Positions 1 through 10,347 of a stretch of DNA of 64,000 nucleotides are shown piece after piece; positions within the stretch are counted from its first letter, which is position 1, and the number at the start of each line of letters is the position of its first letter. Source of the DNA: Sordariomycetes sp. S80-01Y (Eukaryota; Ascomycota; Sordariomycetes); contig JAXQJY010000030.1 in NCBI GenBank assembly GCA_037042185.1, positions 682,001 through 746,000 of the forward strand, written 5' to 3'. Under the pieces are notes generated by a model. It saw only the letters and a program-made list of their open reading frames with translations. It was not told the DNA's origin and did not search any database. A program made the translations under genes and the position numbers.

Positions 1-1
1 A

Positions 2-2986
2 GAGCGAGAGATGCGCGGGGAGCCGCTGTCGAGCGAGGAAGAGAAGTACGACCAGTTGCTCGAGCAGCGCCAGCTCCTCAAAGAGTGGAAGCGTGCCCGC
101 ATGGCTCAGAACTTTGGTGGTGCATCGGATTACTGGAGTGTCGAACATGGCGCTGCCGACGAACCCAGCAGCTATGGACAGCAGTCACGCATCACCTCTA
201 GGGAAGACTTTGCTGTCAGCGATGGTCCCTCGTCTAGGCCGGGGTCTCGTCATCAGTCCCGTGGTCCCTCTCGTTCGCACTCGATTGCATCTCTTGGTTT
301 CCCTTCAGAATATGACGAGGACATCGACTGGGAAGAGGACATGGAGACACCGGGGCCCCTGCGCTCCAACCCTAACTCTGCCACGGCTCTTGATGGAACC
401 ATGTACGGTCCATACATCGAGGAAGGTGCTATGCGTGGGCGCACCCCTAGTATGGCCGACTCTATCATCTCACACATGTCGTCTGTCGACTACTACCAGA
501 ACACGCATGATCCTTTCGCGGATGACTTCTCCTACGTTCCCTGCTTTACCATGGAACACGCCAGAGCAACGTTCCGCGACACCCTGCTTGGGCTTGAATA
601 CTTGCACTACCATGGCGTCGTGCATCGAGACATCAAGCCTGCCAACCTGCTCTGGAGCAGAGACCACCGGGTCAAGATTTCAGACTTCGGTGTGTCGTAC
701 TTCGGCCGTCCCATTCGTGACGGTGAGCCTGATGAGCCCGTATCCGAGTCGGAAGCTAAGGACTTCGACGATGATGTTGAGCTTTCCAAGACTGTCGGCA
801 CGCCTGCCTTCTTCGCTCCCGAGCTGTGCTACACAGACACAGACAGAGTCAAGGAGCAGCCGAGGGTTTCGGAGCAGATCGACGTCTGGTCCCTTGGCAT
901 CACTCTCTACTGTCTCATCTTTGCTCGCATCCCCTTCCTGGCAGAGGACGAGTTTCAACTCTTCCGTAAGATCGCCACCGAGGAAGTCCATATCCCCCGC
1001 AGGCGACTCAAGCCGGTGGACCCCTCCACTTCACCTATCACCACCTCTCTCTACAAGCGGCACAATTCCGCCCCTTACCGCAACGACAACGATCTCGAGT
1101 ACGAGGCTGTTGATCCTACCCTCATTGATCTCTTCCGTCAGATGCTCAACAAGAACCCGGAACAACGGATCAAGCTGCGCGATATCAAGCGTCACCCATG
1201 GGTTATCCAGGGCGTGTCGAACCCAATAGGGTGGCTCGACGACACGGATCCTGGGCGGCCGTCCTACGGCAAGAAGATCGAAGTTGATGACAATGATGTC
1301 TCGGATGCCGTCGTCCCTCTCACTTTCCTTGAACGTGCCCGTTCCGCTGTCCGCAAGGCTGTCGGCAAGGTCATTCATCCGCTCGTGGAGGCGAGAAGCG
1401 ACAGCAAATCGCGCCGTCGAGCTACGAGCAGCGTAGCCAGTTCAGCCGGAGACAGCATGCTCAATGGACCGCCCACAGCTCACCCCGCTGCTGGAGACCG
1501 CCGTCGCAGCATGCTGCCTGATGACTACTTTATCAACTTGCTGGCAAGAGAAACCCAGGGTGGGCGCTCTTCTGATAGCCTTGCCTACGATCCAATGGCT
1601 ACAGTTTTGCCCCCTCCTGAGGTTGCCAAGGATGTTCTGGATCACGGCCAACAGTTCCCGACACAATCAGGCCCTTCCCACGGGTCCGTAAGATCGACTT
1701 TGCGCCACGCCCGTTCTCTGAGCAAGCCAAACAGCCAGTCCATCTTGAAACAGAAGTCCCGCCATTTTGAGTCTCAAACGACGCCTAGTACACCTATGCG
1801 CGAGGACAAGGAGAGTCAGCTTGGCTATCTGGGCCAGGAGGTTCGACAAGCGCGTTTAGCTGATCTTGCGGATGACGATAGCTCACGTTCTCGTTCAGTC
1901 GACCGCGGCCTCTTTGGTGCTACCGACAAGCGTGCGTCTGCTTGTGTCGGCGTCAATACCGCTGCTGTTGCAGGCATGACCACCGGCGCAGCCGCCCCAG
2001 CTCACCCAAGACCGATGCGATCCGTCGATCTTGGGAAAGCACGAAACCGCTACAGCATCGCTTCCCCTCTGTCAACGGCTGTGCATCAAGATGAGAGACC
2101 TCAGTCTGTTCACATCGACCAGCGACTTGGCGAGCCGATGCAGTCGAGATCTCTGTCAAAGTCGCCGCTTCCTCGGAAGCATACGAACTCTAACCCTGAA
2201 TCTTTCGTCAATGCCCAGGAGGCCGCTGCCCGGCAACAGGAGCATGAGCTGGAGAGATCAACGGGCACTCTCAAATATGTGGCCGACCCTGTTAGCTCTT
2301 CCAACTCCCCGCCGTCGCCAACTTACAAGTCCTGGCCGGAATACCCAGCGGGTCCGTCCCGCGGCAACACCCTTGCCACCCTCAAGTCGTCCAGTACCGA
2401 TTCGATGGAGGCTATGGGCATGGGAACGCCGCTCACCAGCCCCAGTGAGATCACCAGTCCAGTGTCGACTCATGCACCGACTAAGAGTTCTTCAGAGCAA
2501 AACTTCCAGTCCGACCCGTCTCTGCCAGCCCTGTTAAGCGGTGCTAGCTCTGTGTCGATGGACCTTGATGCCGAGCATCTGAACCGCCCTGGGGTGTTCA
2601 GCTCGCGACCGTCGTTGCTCGAGACCACGGACTCTCTAACGCCGCCTGCAGACATGAAGGAGCACGCAGAGTTTCCACTAGGCCAGGCCCTCTACGACTC
2701 TGCTCCTGTCGACGATGGCTCTGTCAGGCTTCATCTTCATCCCGCTCCACAAATGGCTCCGTTGCACCGTTCACCGAGCAATGACGGCGCTAATGACGAC
2801 GATGACAGCAGTGATGACGGTCTCCTGCTCATGGCCAAATCGAAGAGGAAGACGGCTGTCGCCACGGCCTCGCGCCGGTCCATCGAGCCGAAAAGACGTG
2901 ACACAAACATCAGCACCACCAGTATTGAGACGGCAAAGCCCGCTCAGCCTACAGAGTCGGAGGCGCTGCCTCAAGACTCAGCCTGA
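2..2986 (+). CDS. CaMKK/Ssp1-type (SNF1-activating) Ser/Thr kinase, C-terminal part
   Basis: The frame is already open at the left edge, so the start and the ATP-binding N-lobe lie outside the window. About 180 visible residues of low-complexity Ser/Gly-rich insert come first. The C-lobe follows: catalytic loop HRDIKPANLL near residue 205, a DFG in SDFGVSYFG, and the activation-segment end GTPAFFAPELC, then DVWSLGITLYCL and a final RHPWV near residue 400. The FFAPELC form is typical of calcium/calmodulin-dependent kinase kinases and yeast Sak1/Tos3/Elm1 or fission-yeast Ssp1, which phosphorylate the AMPK/Snf1 T-loop; that family role is established knowledge, the assignment is inference. The remaining ~580 residues are a disordered Ser/Pro-rich tail without a recognised domain. 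It converges on ALG2. The family call is firm; which paralogue is not. Confidence 0.85.
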   Translation, partial: EREMRGEPLSSEEEKYDQLLEQRQLLKEWKRARMAQNFGGASDYWSVEHGAADEPSSYGQQSRITSREDFAVSDGPSSRPGSRHQSRGPSRSHSIASLGFPSEYDEDIDWEEDMETPGPLRSNPNSATALDGTMYGPYIEEGAMRGRTPSMADSIISHMSSVDYYQNTHDPFADDFSYVPCFTMEHARATFRDTLLGLEYLHYHGVVHRDIKPANLLWSRDHRVKISDFGVSYFGRPIRDGEPDEPVSESEAKDFDDDVELSKTVGTPAFFAPELCYTDTDRVKEQPRVSEQIDVWSLGITLYCLIFARIPFLAEDEFQLFRKIATEEVHIPRRRLKPVDPSTSPITTSLYKRHNSAPYRNDNDLEYEAVDPTLIDLFRQMLNKNPEQRIKLRDIKRHPWVIQGVSNPIGWLDDTDPGRPSYGKKIEVDDNDVSDAVVPLTFLERARSAVRKAVGKVIHPLVEARSDSKSRRRATSSVASSAGDSMLNGPPTAHPAAGDRRRSMLPDDYFINLLARETQGGRSSDSLAYDPMATVLPPPEVAKDVLDHGQQFPTQSGPSHGSVRSTLRHARSLSKPNSQSILKQKSRHFESQTTPSTPMREDKESQLGYLGQEVRQARLADLADDDSSRSRSVDRGLFGATDKRASACVGVNTAAVAGMTTGAAAPAHPRPMRSVDLGKARNRYSIASPLSTAVHQDERPQSVHIDQRLGEPMQSRSLSKSPLPRKHTNSNPESFVNAQEAAARQQEHELERSTGTLKYVADPVSSSNSPPSPTYKSWPEYPAGPSRGNTLATLKSSSTDSMEAMGMGTPLTSPSEITSPVSTHAPTKSSSEQNFQSDPSLPALLSGASSVSMDLDAEHLNRPGVFSSRPSLLETTDSLTPPADMKEHAEFPLGQALYDSAPVDDGSVRLHLHPAPQMAPLHRSPSNDGANDDDDSSDDGLLLMAKSKRKTAVATASRRSIEPKRRDTNISTTSIETAKPAQPTESEALPQDSA

Positions 2987-3637
2987 TTGGGCCACTACAC
3001 ATTGATGCATGGGACATCACCTACGGTCTATGTCTAGACATGACCGTTGCAGCATTGATTGCAAGACAATTTTTTTGTCTTGAAACACGTGAAAGGCATT
3101 CACGTACACACCACACTACTCAACCTTTTGGATAACAACGACGGAACGAGAGTTAGACGACTTACGAGACGAGGGCTTTGCATTAGTATATACCAGTTTC
3201 AACGTTACGCAAAGCGCTCCCCCCTCCTGCTTCATATCACCATCCGAAATGGAAGCACTCTTACAACGACGTCAGCCCGTGGAGTATCGTCGACGGCGTT
3301 CTTCCCGACCCCTTGGGGGTCTTCACTGTACCTATTCGTACCGGGACAGGCGGCAAATCTGAATTTGAAGCACAGCATAGCATGGACGTTGGTGTTGGCA
3401 ACGGCAGGGGCGCCGGAAGGCCAGGAATATTTTGCATTGGCAGAGGCTGTTTGTCCTTTTATCCTTGTGTTGTTTTATCACTCGGCTTTTTCAACTTGTC
3501 TTGTTCGGGGTTAGGTGTAATGGGAGCCAGCTACTCGCCACCGGCACAGAAGACCGGAATGTTAGAACGTCAACACTCGAAATGATCTCTCCTGGCTTGT
3601 GACTCATGTGTGAATTAATTTATTTGCTATGTGGCCC
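2987..3637. other. intergenic, convergent 3' ends of kinase and ALG2
   Basis: No gene is supported. An open stretch of about 150 codons on the plus strand (3059-3514) resembles no family and probably lies in the kinase 3' UTR. A short perfect hairpin (GACCCC-TTG-GGGGTC, 3307-3321) is present. Confidence 0.5.
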
Positions 3638-5296
3638 CTAGAACAGCGGCGATTCCTGCCAGGCCCGTATCACCCTCTCCTTAGCAGTGTAGAAGCCCTT
3701 GGCAAGCAAGACACTCATCACAAAGGCCGAGCCCATGATGGTCGCGCTGATAACGGTGTTCATGGCGAAGCTCCCCTTCGGCTTTCCCCTCTTCATCTCC
3801 TCGACGATGTCGTCCAGCCTCTCGGCCATCTTCTCCCTGCCGAACACCTCCTTCACCCTGTGAACACCGGCCTCGCCCATCGCCTTGATCTCGTTGTCGG
3901 TCATCTTGAGCGCCTGGACGATGACGTCGGTCCACTGGGAGGTCTGGGTGGTGTCGCGCAGCCAGCCAGTCTTGCCGTCGACGACGGATTCGACAGGTCC
4001 GCCGGTGGTGGCTGCCAGGACGGGCACGCGTGCGCGCATGGCCTCGAGGGGGACGATGCCGAAGTGCTCAGCCGCGGGGGTGTAGATCAGCAGGCGGGAG
4101 GCGCGGAGGAGGGAGGCCTTGATCGGGGTCGGGACGGAGGGGAGGAAGAGGACTGGTGACTGGGAGACCGGGGGCGCGTCGTGGATGGATTCGCTCGACG
4201 TGATGGTGGTGTTCGCGAGGCCGAGCGACGTTGCGAGGGATTGCAGGTGGGCGAGATAACTGACGTTTTCCTCGATTCTCGGATCGTGGCCGCCTGTTCC
4301 TGTTAGCATCTCGTCAAGGGCGTGCAAAGGTGAGAGCGACGAACCGGCAATTACAAGCCTGACATTCTTCCTGCCCTCCTCGGGAACAGCCGCAAAAGCC
4401 CTGATCGCGAGGTCGACGTCCTTCTTCCTCTCGAAGCGGTTGATGCTCAGCAACACCTTCTCGCCGTCCAGGACCTTTTCGGCATTCTTCCTCAGCTCCT
4501 TCTCCTTGCCGCCGACGTCGACGCAGGGGTAGACGACCTTCATGCTGGTCGCGCCCTTCAGCTTGGGCCACGTGCGCGCCACGACGCCCTTGGTGAACTC
4601 GGAGTTGACGGCGACGGAGGCGGCGAAGCCCATGCTCCACTCCTCGAGGCGGTCGAAGGGCACGCGGTACAGCCTCTTGAGGGGCGAGGTGTCGCGGCCC
4701 TGGGCGAGCAGCAGGTCGGGGAAGTGGCAGTAGAAGAGAATGGGGCTGCCGGGGCACATGTAGGTCAGGAAGGGCAGGCCGGCGGAGAGCTGGTCGACGA
4801 TGAGGGCGCGGGGTCGCAGCGCGGCGAGCTCGCCGGTGATGTAGAGGAGGAGCAGCATCTGGAGATGGCGCAGGATGGCGCAGAGGATGGTGAGGCGGTT
4901 GAATATGCTCATGGGTATGGGTGAGGTGGCGCGGACGCGGACGTCGAGCGTGCCTGGACATCTGGTCAGCACGGCACTGCTCTGGACGTCCTGGTCTGGC
5001 TGGCATCGCAGCGCAGCGCAGCGCAGCGCACGTGGCAGGGTTTAGAACGTACCGTCGCGACATTCGTCGAAGCAGTGACCCGGGTCGCAGTGGTTGGTGA
5101 AGACGACGACCTTGTGACCCCGGTTCTGCAAGCCCACGGCCGCGTCGACGACCAGCCTCTCGGCACCTCCAATGCCCAGGTCGGGGTGGAAGAAGACGAT
5201 GCAGTCGTCCTCCCGGATGGGCACCGCATCCGCCGCTGCAGCAGGCGTCGCGGCAGCTCTGGGCGCGCGACCCCTCTGAGCCGCCTTACGGGCCAT
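3638..5296 (-). CDS. ALG2: ALG2 alpha-1,3/1,6-mannosyltransferase
   Basis: Alg2 adds the second and third mannoses to the dolichol-linked N-glycan precursor on the cytosolic face of the ER. Two exons are supported: 5296-5053 and 4953-3638, joined in frame across a 99-base intron (donor GTACGT, acceptor CCAG) to read CRDG-TLDV, about 519 residues. The glycosyltransferase family 4 features are visible: [13 protein letters not shown] near residues 36-48, the hydrophobic [10 protein letters not shown] segment, and the donor-binding E-x7-E motif in EHFGIVPLE (about E377 and E385). A hydrophobic C-terminal segment ([20 protein letters not shown]) fits the known membrane association. I chose the MARKAAQ start at 5296 because the upstream in-frame Met at 5578 adds only low-complexity sequence. 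Shares an upstream region with the enoyl-CoA isomerase gene. Confidence 0.93.
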
Positions 5297-5351
5297 TGCG
5301 GGTTGCGGGCGCGTAGAGCGGAGAGCGGAGAGCGGAGGGGGGGGTTGTTGA

Positions 5352-5393
5352 GGGCGAAGGTGAAGGTGAGGGTGAAGGTGAGGGTGAGGGTGG
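5352..5393. repeat. imperfect GGTGA(A/G) array
   Basis: About seven copies of a 6-base purine unit (GGTGAA or GGTGAG) occur in tandem just upstream of the chosen ALG2 start, so they probably lie in its 5' leader, where the transcript would read CTCACC/TTCACC repeats. Confidence 0.8.
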
Positions 5394-5590
5394 TGGAGAT
5401 AGGTGTTTGCGTGCGTGGTCGTTATCTTTTTTGGAGTACTAAATAAGGTACTGTGTAGCGTAGCTGCCACTGCACTGGAAGCACCGTAGTGGGGCTGCCG
5501 CCTTGGTGGTACCTTAGTGGCACCTGGGTCACTGCGGTTCATTCGTGGGGGGCACAACCCAACGTGGAGGCGCTTCACATGCTACTTCTG

Positions 5591-5620
5591 TAAGCTGCTA
5601 AGCTGCTAAGCTGCTAAGCT
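5591..5620. repeat. TAAGCTGC tandem repeat, three full copies plus TAAGCT
   Basis: An exact 8-base direct repeat, three units and a partial fourth, in the ALG2/isomerase upstream region. Likely a slippage microsatellite; no known binding site recognised. Confidence 0.85.
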
Positions 5621-6035
5621 ACTCCCCTGCCCGGGCGGCTCTGCTGCGGCCAGCATCGGCAAAGACGGGCTGCTCTCGACTGTAACTAAGCGCAGAAGAC
5701 ATAGATTGTCGCAGACGGCTGATGTCCACTGGAGCTGCATGAGTGGAAAGAGTATTCGATTCACCTCGAGATAGCCATAAATACTTACCATGATCGCTAC
5801 CACATTGCCAGTCCTAATATTGATAGAACTACAGTCACTCGCTGCGTCGCGCTTCACACGCTGACGTCGGTCTCGCGGCCCCACAAGCCTCGGTCTCACG
5901 CTCACTTACAACTCACTTGCAGCACCGCCGGCAACCCTTTTATATCATCCTCAGCCTCAGCCTCGCGACAACCTCGCTCCTCCATCCAACGCCAGCTTCA
6001 CCAAACTGCCCAGAAGCAAGGACAAACACGGCACG

Positions 6036-6869
6036 ATGGCGGCAGATCCCCTCTTCACCATCCCCATCGCGCCCCTCGAGGCCCACGTCGGCGGCGCCAT
6101 CACCTGCACCTCGCCCGCGCCCAAGGTCTACGTCCTCAGCTTCAGCTCCCCGCCGGACAACCGCCTGACGACGCCCTTCCTGACGGCGCTGCTCTCGGCC
6201 CTCGACGTCCTCGAGTTCGGCGGCCACGAGCCCGGCGTCGTCGTCACCACCTCGTCCATCCAGAAGTTCTACTCCAACGGCCTCGACCTCGGCCACGCCG
6301 TCGGCACCGACGGCTTCTGGCCGCTGCTGTACTCGGTCTGGGCCCGCTTCCTGACCTTCCCCATGCCCACCGTCGCCTGGATGAACGGCCACGCCTTCGC
6401 CGGCGGCCTGATGCTGGCCATGAGCCACGACTACCGCCTGGCCCCCAGCCCCAGGGGCCACATGTGCCTGAACGAGCTCGTCTTCGGCGCGCCCCTCAAG
6501 CCCGCCATGGCCGCGCTCTTCCGCCACAAGCTGCCCGCCGCCTCCTACCGGACCCTGGTGCTGGAGGCGAAGCGCTTCAACGCCGAGGAGGCCATCGCCG
6601 CCGGCATCGCCGACGGCGTCGCGGACCGGGGGCTGGAGAGCGTGCTGGGCTTCGTCGAGGCCAGGGCCCTGGTCGACAAGCCCAAGAGCGGCGTCTACGG
6701 CACGCTCAAGGGCGAGATGTACAAGGACCTGATCGCCTTCCTCAAGAGCCCCACCATGGAGGTCGAGGAGGCGAGGTTCGAGGCTGAGCAGGCTGCCCAG
6801 GGCGAGCGGAGGGAGTTTGGCAAGGTCTGGGTCGAGCAGTGGAAGAAGGAGAACAAGGCGAGGCTGTGA
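6036..6869 (+). CDS. enoyl-CoA hydratase/isomerase family protein (ECI-like, probably peroxisomal)
   Basis: A single-exon 277-residue crotonase-fold protein. Visible features are the oxyanion-hole segments FYSNGLDLGHA and MNGHAFAGGLMLAMSHDYR, and a catalytic-Glu region CLNELVFGAPL (E about residue 147) resembling plant and fungal delta3,delta2-enoyl-CoA isomerases, which move the double bond during unsaturated fatty-acid beta-oxidation. The protein ends in ARL, which fits the tripeptide peroxisomal signal consensus. The start ATG follows CGGCACG and the frame is closed upstream. Third codon positions are almost all G or C, far more than in most neighbours, which suggests strong codon selection. 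It could equally be a hydratase; the single clear Glu favours isomerase. Confidence 0.85.
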   Translation: MAADPLFTIPIAPLEAHVGGAITCTSPAPKVYVLSFSSPPDNRLTTPFLTALLSALDVLEFGGHEPGVVVTTSSIQKFYSNGLDLGHAVGTDGFWPLLYSVWARFLTFPMPTVAWMNGHAFAGGLMLAMSHDYRLAPSPRGHMCLNELVFGAPLKPAMAALFRHKLPAASYRTLVLEAKRFNAEEAIAAGIADGVADRGLESVLGFVEARALVDKPKSGVYGTLKGEMYKDLIAFLKSPTMEVEEARFEAEQAAQGERREFGKVWVEQWKKENKARL

Positions 6870-7188
6870 TGGGCCGAGGGACGGGCTTTGCGGAATTAAG
6901 AGCTGGATATGCTGTCAAAGAAGCAGCGACCGCTTTTAATGTAGTCATGAAGGCGTATAATAAATCTGTGGTATCTTTCTCTAAGGATCGTGATGCTGCT
7001 GCTGCTTCGAAACGCCTCGCCTATGATATGGTCCAATCTGATCCGTGCCTGTCCTGAACATAAAAAGGAAAAAAGGGGGTATCACACTTGTCCTCCAGAT
7101 CTATCCCAAGAAAACACATCTTCAACAAAGGAAATGGCAACCCGGGACTGTAACCCTGTCTTCAGCTTCGTATCCACAGTCAGCCTGT
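6870..7188. other. intergenic, convergent 3' ends
   Basis: Terminal region between the isomerase and the TBC gene. A GTATAATAAA run near 6955 may serve as a poly(A) signal. No gene is supported. Confidence 0.5.
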
Positions 7189-10100
7189 TCACTCGTCCAT
7201 CGGCCTCGGCTCTGCCTGCGTCAACTCCCTCTCTTCCCTCGGCATCATCGCCTCCCGCTCCGCCTGCAAGACCGCGCTTCTCTTCCCCTCCACATCCTCC
7301 CGTCTCACCAGCTTCCTCAGACCCTCGCTGGCCTGCATCAAGCCGTCGATGCTGATCGCATGCTCCGTCATGTGATGTCCTATGTATGTGTATGCCGCCG
7401 CCGGGCTCGTGCACTGCATCAGGTTCCCTTCGTTGAGCTTTAACAGAGCGAGCGCAACCTGGAACAGGAACGTGCTGCCGTCTTGCGTGCACAAGACCAC
7501 ATCCCACACGCGGAAGAGAGCCTCCGCGCAGAGGCAGTCTGTGAAGACGCTCAAAAACCATTGGAACGTCATGGTTTCCAGCTCGACGCCGAGGCTGTCG
7601 AGGTGGGCAGAGAGCTTCGGTAGGACAGTGGACACGTATTGGCGGAGAACTTGCTGATCAGCCCGCGAGGACTGGAGTGAGTGGTCGTAGTAGCCCTGGG
7701 GCAGGATGTTCTCAACGATGGAGGCGAGGACCCAGAAGGCCTCTTCGGCGGAAGGCATGATGAGCAGCAGGTTAGCGGTAATGAGGTTCATGCCCTGGCA
7801 GTACCCAACATCCTTGTTACGTCGGGCGTAAGCGACCAAGACCTCCTTGAGCTTCTGCACGCCCGGCCCTGCGCGGAAGAAGATGTTGTCCGTGAGGGTA
7901 CGATGGATGTCCATGCCGATCTGGCTGATCACTGTGGCATCGTCCTCCTTGGGATTCTGCGCAACCAGATCTTCGTAGTAGCCTGGGATCCGGAGTACGT
8001 TGGCTCCAGAGCATTCGGACCAGATCTTGGCACGGTAGGCGACGGGAATGCCACCCAGGACCAAGTTCTTGAACTCATTCCACTTGTTGCGCCCGACTTT
8101 GCCCTTGTTGCCCAAGCCCGAGATACCAATCATCTCACCGTCGGCCACGCGGGTCTCGGGCAGGATGACTGCTGGCCGTTCGTACCGGGCCTCGGCTGCC
8201 GCGTTGGCTGCGGCGATGGCCGCTTCACCTTCTCGTCGCCTCTCCGCGCGGACCTTGCGCAGGAAGTCGTTCCACTGGGGCGTTTTCTTCTGCTGTGTCG
8301 TGTCGTGGACTTCGTTGAGTTGCTGGAGGAGGATGCGGACGGGTTCACGGTCCTCCTTGACTGACTCGGCCGAGGCTATGGGATCCGTCTCAGAGGGGAT
8401 GGAGACCTGGCTGTCAACTGCGGTGGTCGTGCTTGCAGATGGCACTAGCCCGGACTCCGTGGGCGTTATGGCTGGTGTTCGCGCCCCTTCCGGCTGGCTC
8501 TCCCTGTCAGAGATCGTCTCGGCGGCCTCGAGAACTTCAAGTGAGGGTGCCCCCATGCTCGGCGTGTGGCTGAGCAGCTCAGTGGGAAACGTTGCAATTT
8601 TCAAGTAGTCCTGCCACCTCTTCGGCTTCTCCTCTGCGGTCTTGTCCTTGTCCTTATCCTTGTCCTCTAGGCTATGGACACTTCCAGGCCGGCCCTCACT
8701 GGAAACGCTCCACTTGGGACTCGGCACATCCTCAAGCATGTTCGGCGAGATTCCCGTCCGGCCATTGATCAGCATCTCAGTGCGGCTACCCTTCCTAATA
8801 TGACGAGCCATCTGTGCTGCTTCCCTCTGACGCTTTTTCCGCCTTTGATCGTAGATGAAACCAAATCGATCCGTCAAGAACTCGCTGTTGTTGTAGTTGC
8901 TGTAGACGTGCGCTAGAGCCGGAGGTTGAGAGTCAGGATCCTGAATGGAATCCATCTCCACGGGTCCATAGCTCTCCTGCCGATTTGCATTGGGCGGGCT
9001 TCCAACCATAGTTTCCCACATCTCCTGTGCCTGGCTCTTCGTCGTAGCTTGAGCCTGCGCTGTCGGCGCAGGTGTTGCGCGTCGCATGGCCATCAGCGCC
9101 TTGGGCCCGCCCGCAACCGATGCTGATCTTGGAGTTCCACCGCGCGTTTGAGTAGCCGACCTTGGGGCGCCCCTCATGGAGCCGCCGCTGCTGGCTGCGC
9201 GTCCTCTTGATTCCGCTTCCTTGACAGCGCCACCTGCAACGAGCCTCAGTGCGAGACTAGCGAGTGACCCTGATGCCTTCCGATCCGGGAGATTGGCTGA
9301 GTGAATACTTGACGGTCTCGAAGCCCTCGAACTGGTGCTCGGCTGATCAGGTGGGTTGAACAAATCATCTTGCAGCCCCGGCCGTCTCTCCAGACTTGAG
9401 TGTGATCGCATGGCACCAACGGTGTCCTCGTTGATACTGCTTCCCTGGCTCGTCTTCTTCGCCGTCCCGGTGCCCCAAAAGTAGTCCTTCCACCCCCTCC
9501 CAGTTCCTCTCCCGCTGTCCTTGCTTGCCCTAATAGTCGTCGATCCATTGACTCCTAGGGAACTAGGCGTGTGGCTTCCCATGGTGTCTTGCATAGCATC
9601 GTTCATCAACCCACTCAGATCGCTGTCCATCCTCTTCCTCGTCCGATCGCCATCTCGCAGCTCATCCTCAACTGCGCGCAACCTGGTTTCAAGCTCCATA
9701 TTCGACAGCCCGCACTCTCGAATGATGCGCCGCAATGCTCGTTCTCGTTCGTCAGTTCGTCGTCGCAACGTCGAGATCTGCGCATCCCGCTGCGCCAAAT
9801 CCTCTGCTATTTGCCTGACCAGACCGACAGCGCCTTGCCTCGCGATCAGACGCTCGATGTGCTTGTCATCAGCCTGGTGCAGCGCACCTGGAACTTTGGT
9901 GACAGGTGCATCTTCGAACAGATCTCTCCTGCTCTCCGTGACCCGACTCACACCTGTCAAACTGTCCACGATACTCTCGCTTCTGCCGCCTCGGCTCGTG
10001 AGGTCCTTCTGCGTAGCCGTCTTCAACCGATCTGCAGCGCTTCCCGGCTCCTGCTGAATGTGCCCCGTGCTGGTCTGACTAGTCCCCAGCGCTGTGTCAT

Positions 10101-10347
10101 CGTGGCTCCCAAAGCGCTCCGCGGTGGGGCTCTCTGGTGAAAAGCTCGGGAAGCTCGTCAAGGACTTGTCGGAGGGTGCAATGCTTGATGCAGAGGAGGA
10201 TGGTTGTCGTTGGGAGGCGAGACGGCCGCGTTGTATGGGTCGTCCTGGACGCACGGTTGCTGAGCGGCGGGAGCGGAGGGAGGTGGTGCTGTGCGTGGAC
10301 TCTGACCGCTCAAGAGAGGCGGCGGAGTCCATCTTCTCGTCGCCCAA
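7189..10347 (-). CDS. TBC-domain Rab GTPase-activating protein
   Basis: A single exon of 1052 residues. The N-terminal ~560 residues are mostly disordered, with a predicted coiled coil at about 165-235 (LAQRDAQISTLRRRTDERERA onward). A second linker contains DKDKDKDK. The TBC domain spans roughly residues 750-985. It carries the arginine-finger motif IGMDIHRT (near 809) and the glutamine-finger motif YCQGM (near 847), so it should be catalytically competent and stimulate GTP hydrolysis on a Rab, acting in vesicle traffic. WDVVLCTQDGSTFLFQVALALL is the usual C-terminal half of the domain. The target Rab cannot be read from the sequence; the coiled coil plus C-terminal TBC layout is common in fungal members. 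A second in-frame Met at residue 6 is an alternative start. Confidence 0.92.
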   Translation of the reverse strand: MGDEKMDSAASLERSESTHSTTSLRSRRSATVRPGRPIQRGRLASQRQPSSSASSIAPSDKSLTSFPSFSPESPTAERFGSHDDTALGTSQTSTGHIQQEPGSAADRLKTATQKDLTSRGGRSESIVDSLTGVSRVTESRRDLFEDAPVTKVPGALHQADDKHIERLIARQGAVGLVRQIAEDLAQRDAQISTLRRRTDERERALRRIIRECGLSNMELETRLRAVEDELRDGDRTRKRMDSDLSGLMNDAMQDTMGSHTPSSLGVNGSTTIRASKDSGRGTGRGWKDYFWGTGTAKKTSQGSSINEDTVGAMRSHSSLERRPGLQDDLFNPPDQPSTSSRASRPSSIHSANLPDRKASGSLASLALRLVAGGAVKEAESRGRAASSGGSMRGAPRSATQTRGGTPRSASVAGGPKALMAMRRATPAPTAQAQATTKSQAQEMWETMVGSPPNANRQESYGPVEMDSIQDPDSQPPALAHVYSNYNNSEFLTDRFGFIYDQRRKKRQREAAQMARHIRKGSRTEMLINGRTGISPNMLEDVPSPKWSVSSEGRPGSVHSLEDKDKDKDKTAEEKPKRWQDYLKIATFPTELLSHTPSMGAPSLEVLEAAETISDRESQPEGARTPAITPTESGLVPSASTTTAVDSQVSIPSETDPIASAESVKEDREPVRILLQQLNEVHDTTQQKKTPQWNDFLRKVRAERRREGEAAIAAANAAAEARYERPAVILPETRVADGEMIGISGLGNKGKVGRNKWNEFKNLVLGGIPVAYRAKIWSECSGANVLRIPGYYEDLVAQNPKEDDATVISQIGMDIHRTLTDNIFFRAGPGVQKLKEVLVAYARRNKDVGYCQGMNLITANLLLIMPSAEEAFWVLASIVENILPQGYYDHSLQSSRADQQVLRQYVSTVLPKLSAHLDSLGVELETMTFQWFLSVFTDCLCAEALFRVWDVVLCTQDGSTFLFQVALALLKLNEGNLMQCTSPAAAYTYIGHHMTEHAISIDGLMQASEGLRKLVRREDVEGKRSAVLQAEREAMMPREERELTQAEPRPMDE

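Larger units (their letters stand above)
5297..6035. promoter_or_regulatory. divergent upstream region, ALG2 / enoyl-CoA isomerase
   Basis: This 739-base stretch separates two divergent starts. It holds two simple-sequence blocks (listed separately), TACCTTA/AAGGTAC motifs near 5452 and 5508, and no credible gene. Confidence 0.5.

Noticed and set aside
3059-3514. 151-codon open frame after the kinase gene
   Set aside because: No domain, odd composition, and the position fits a 3' UTR.
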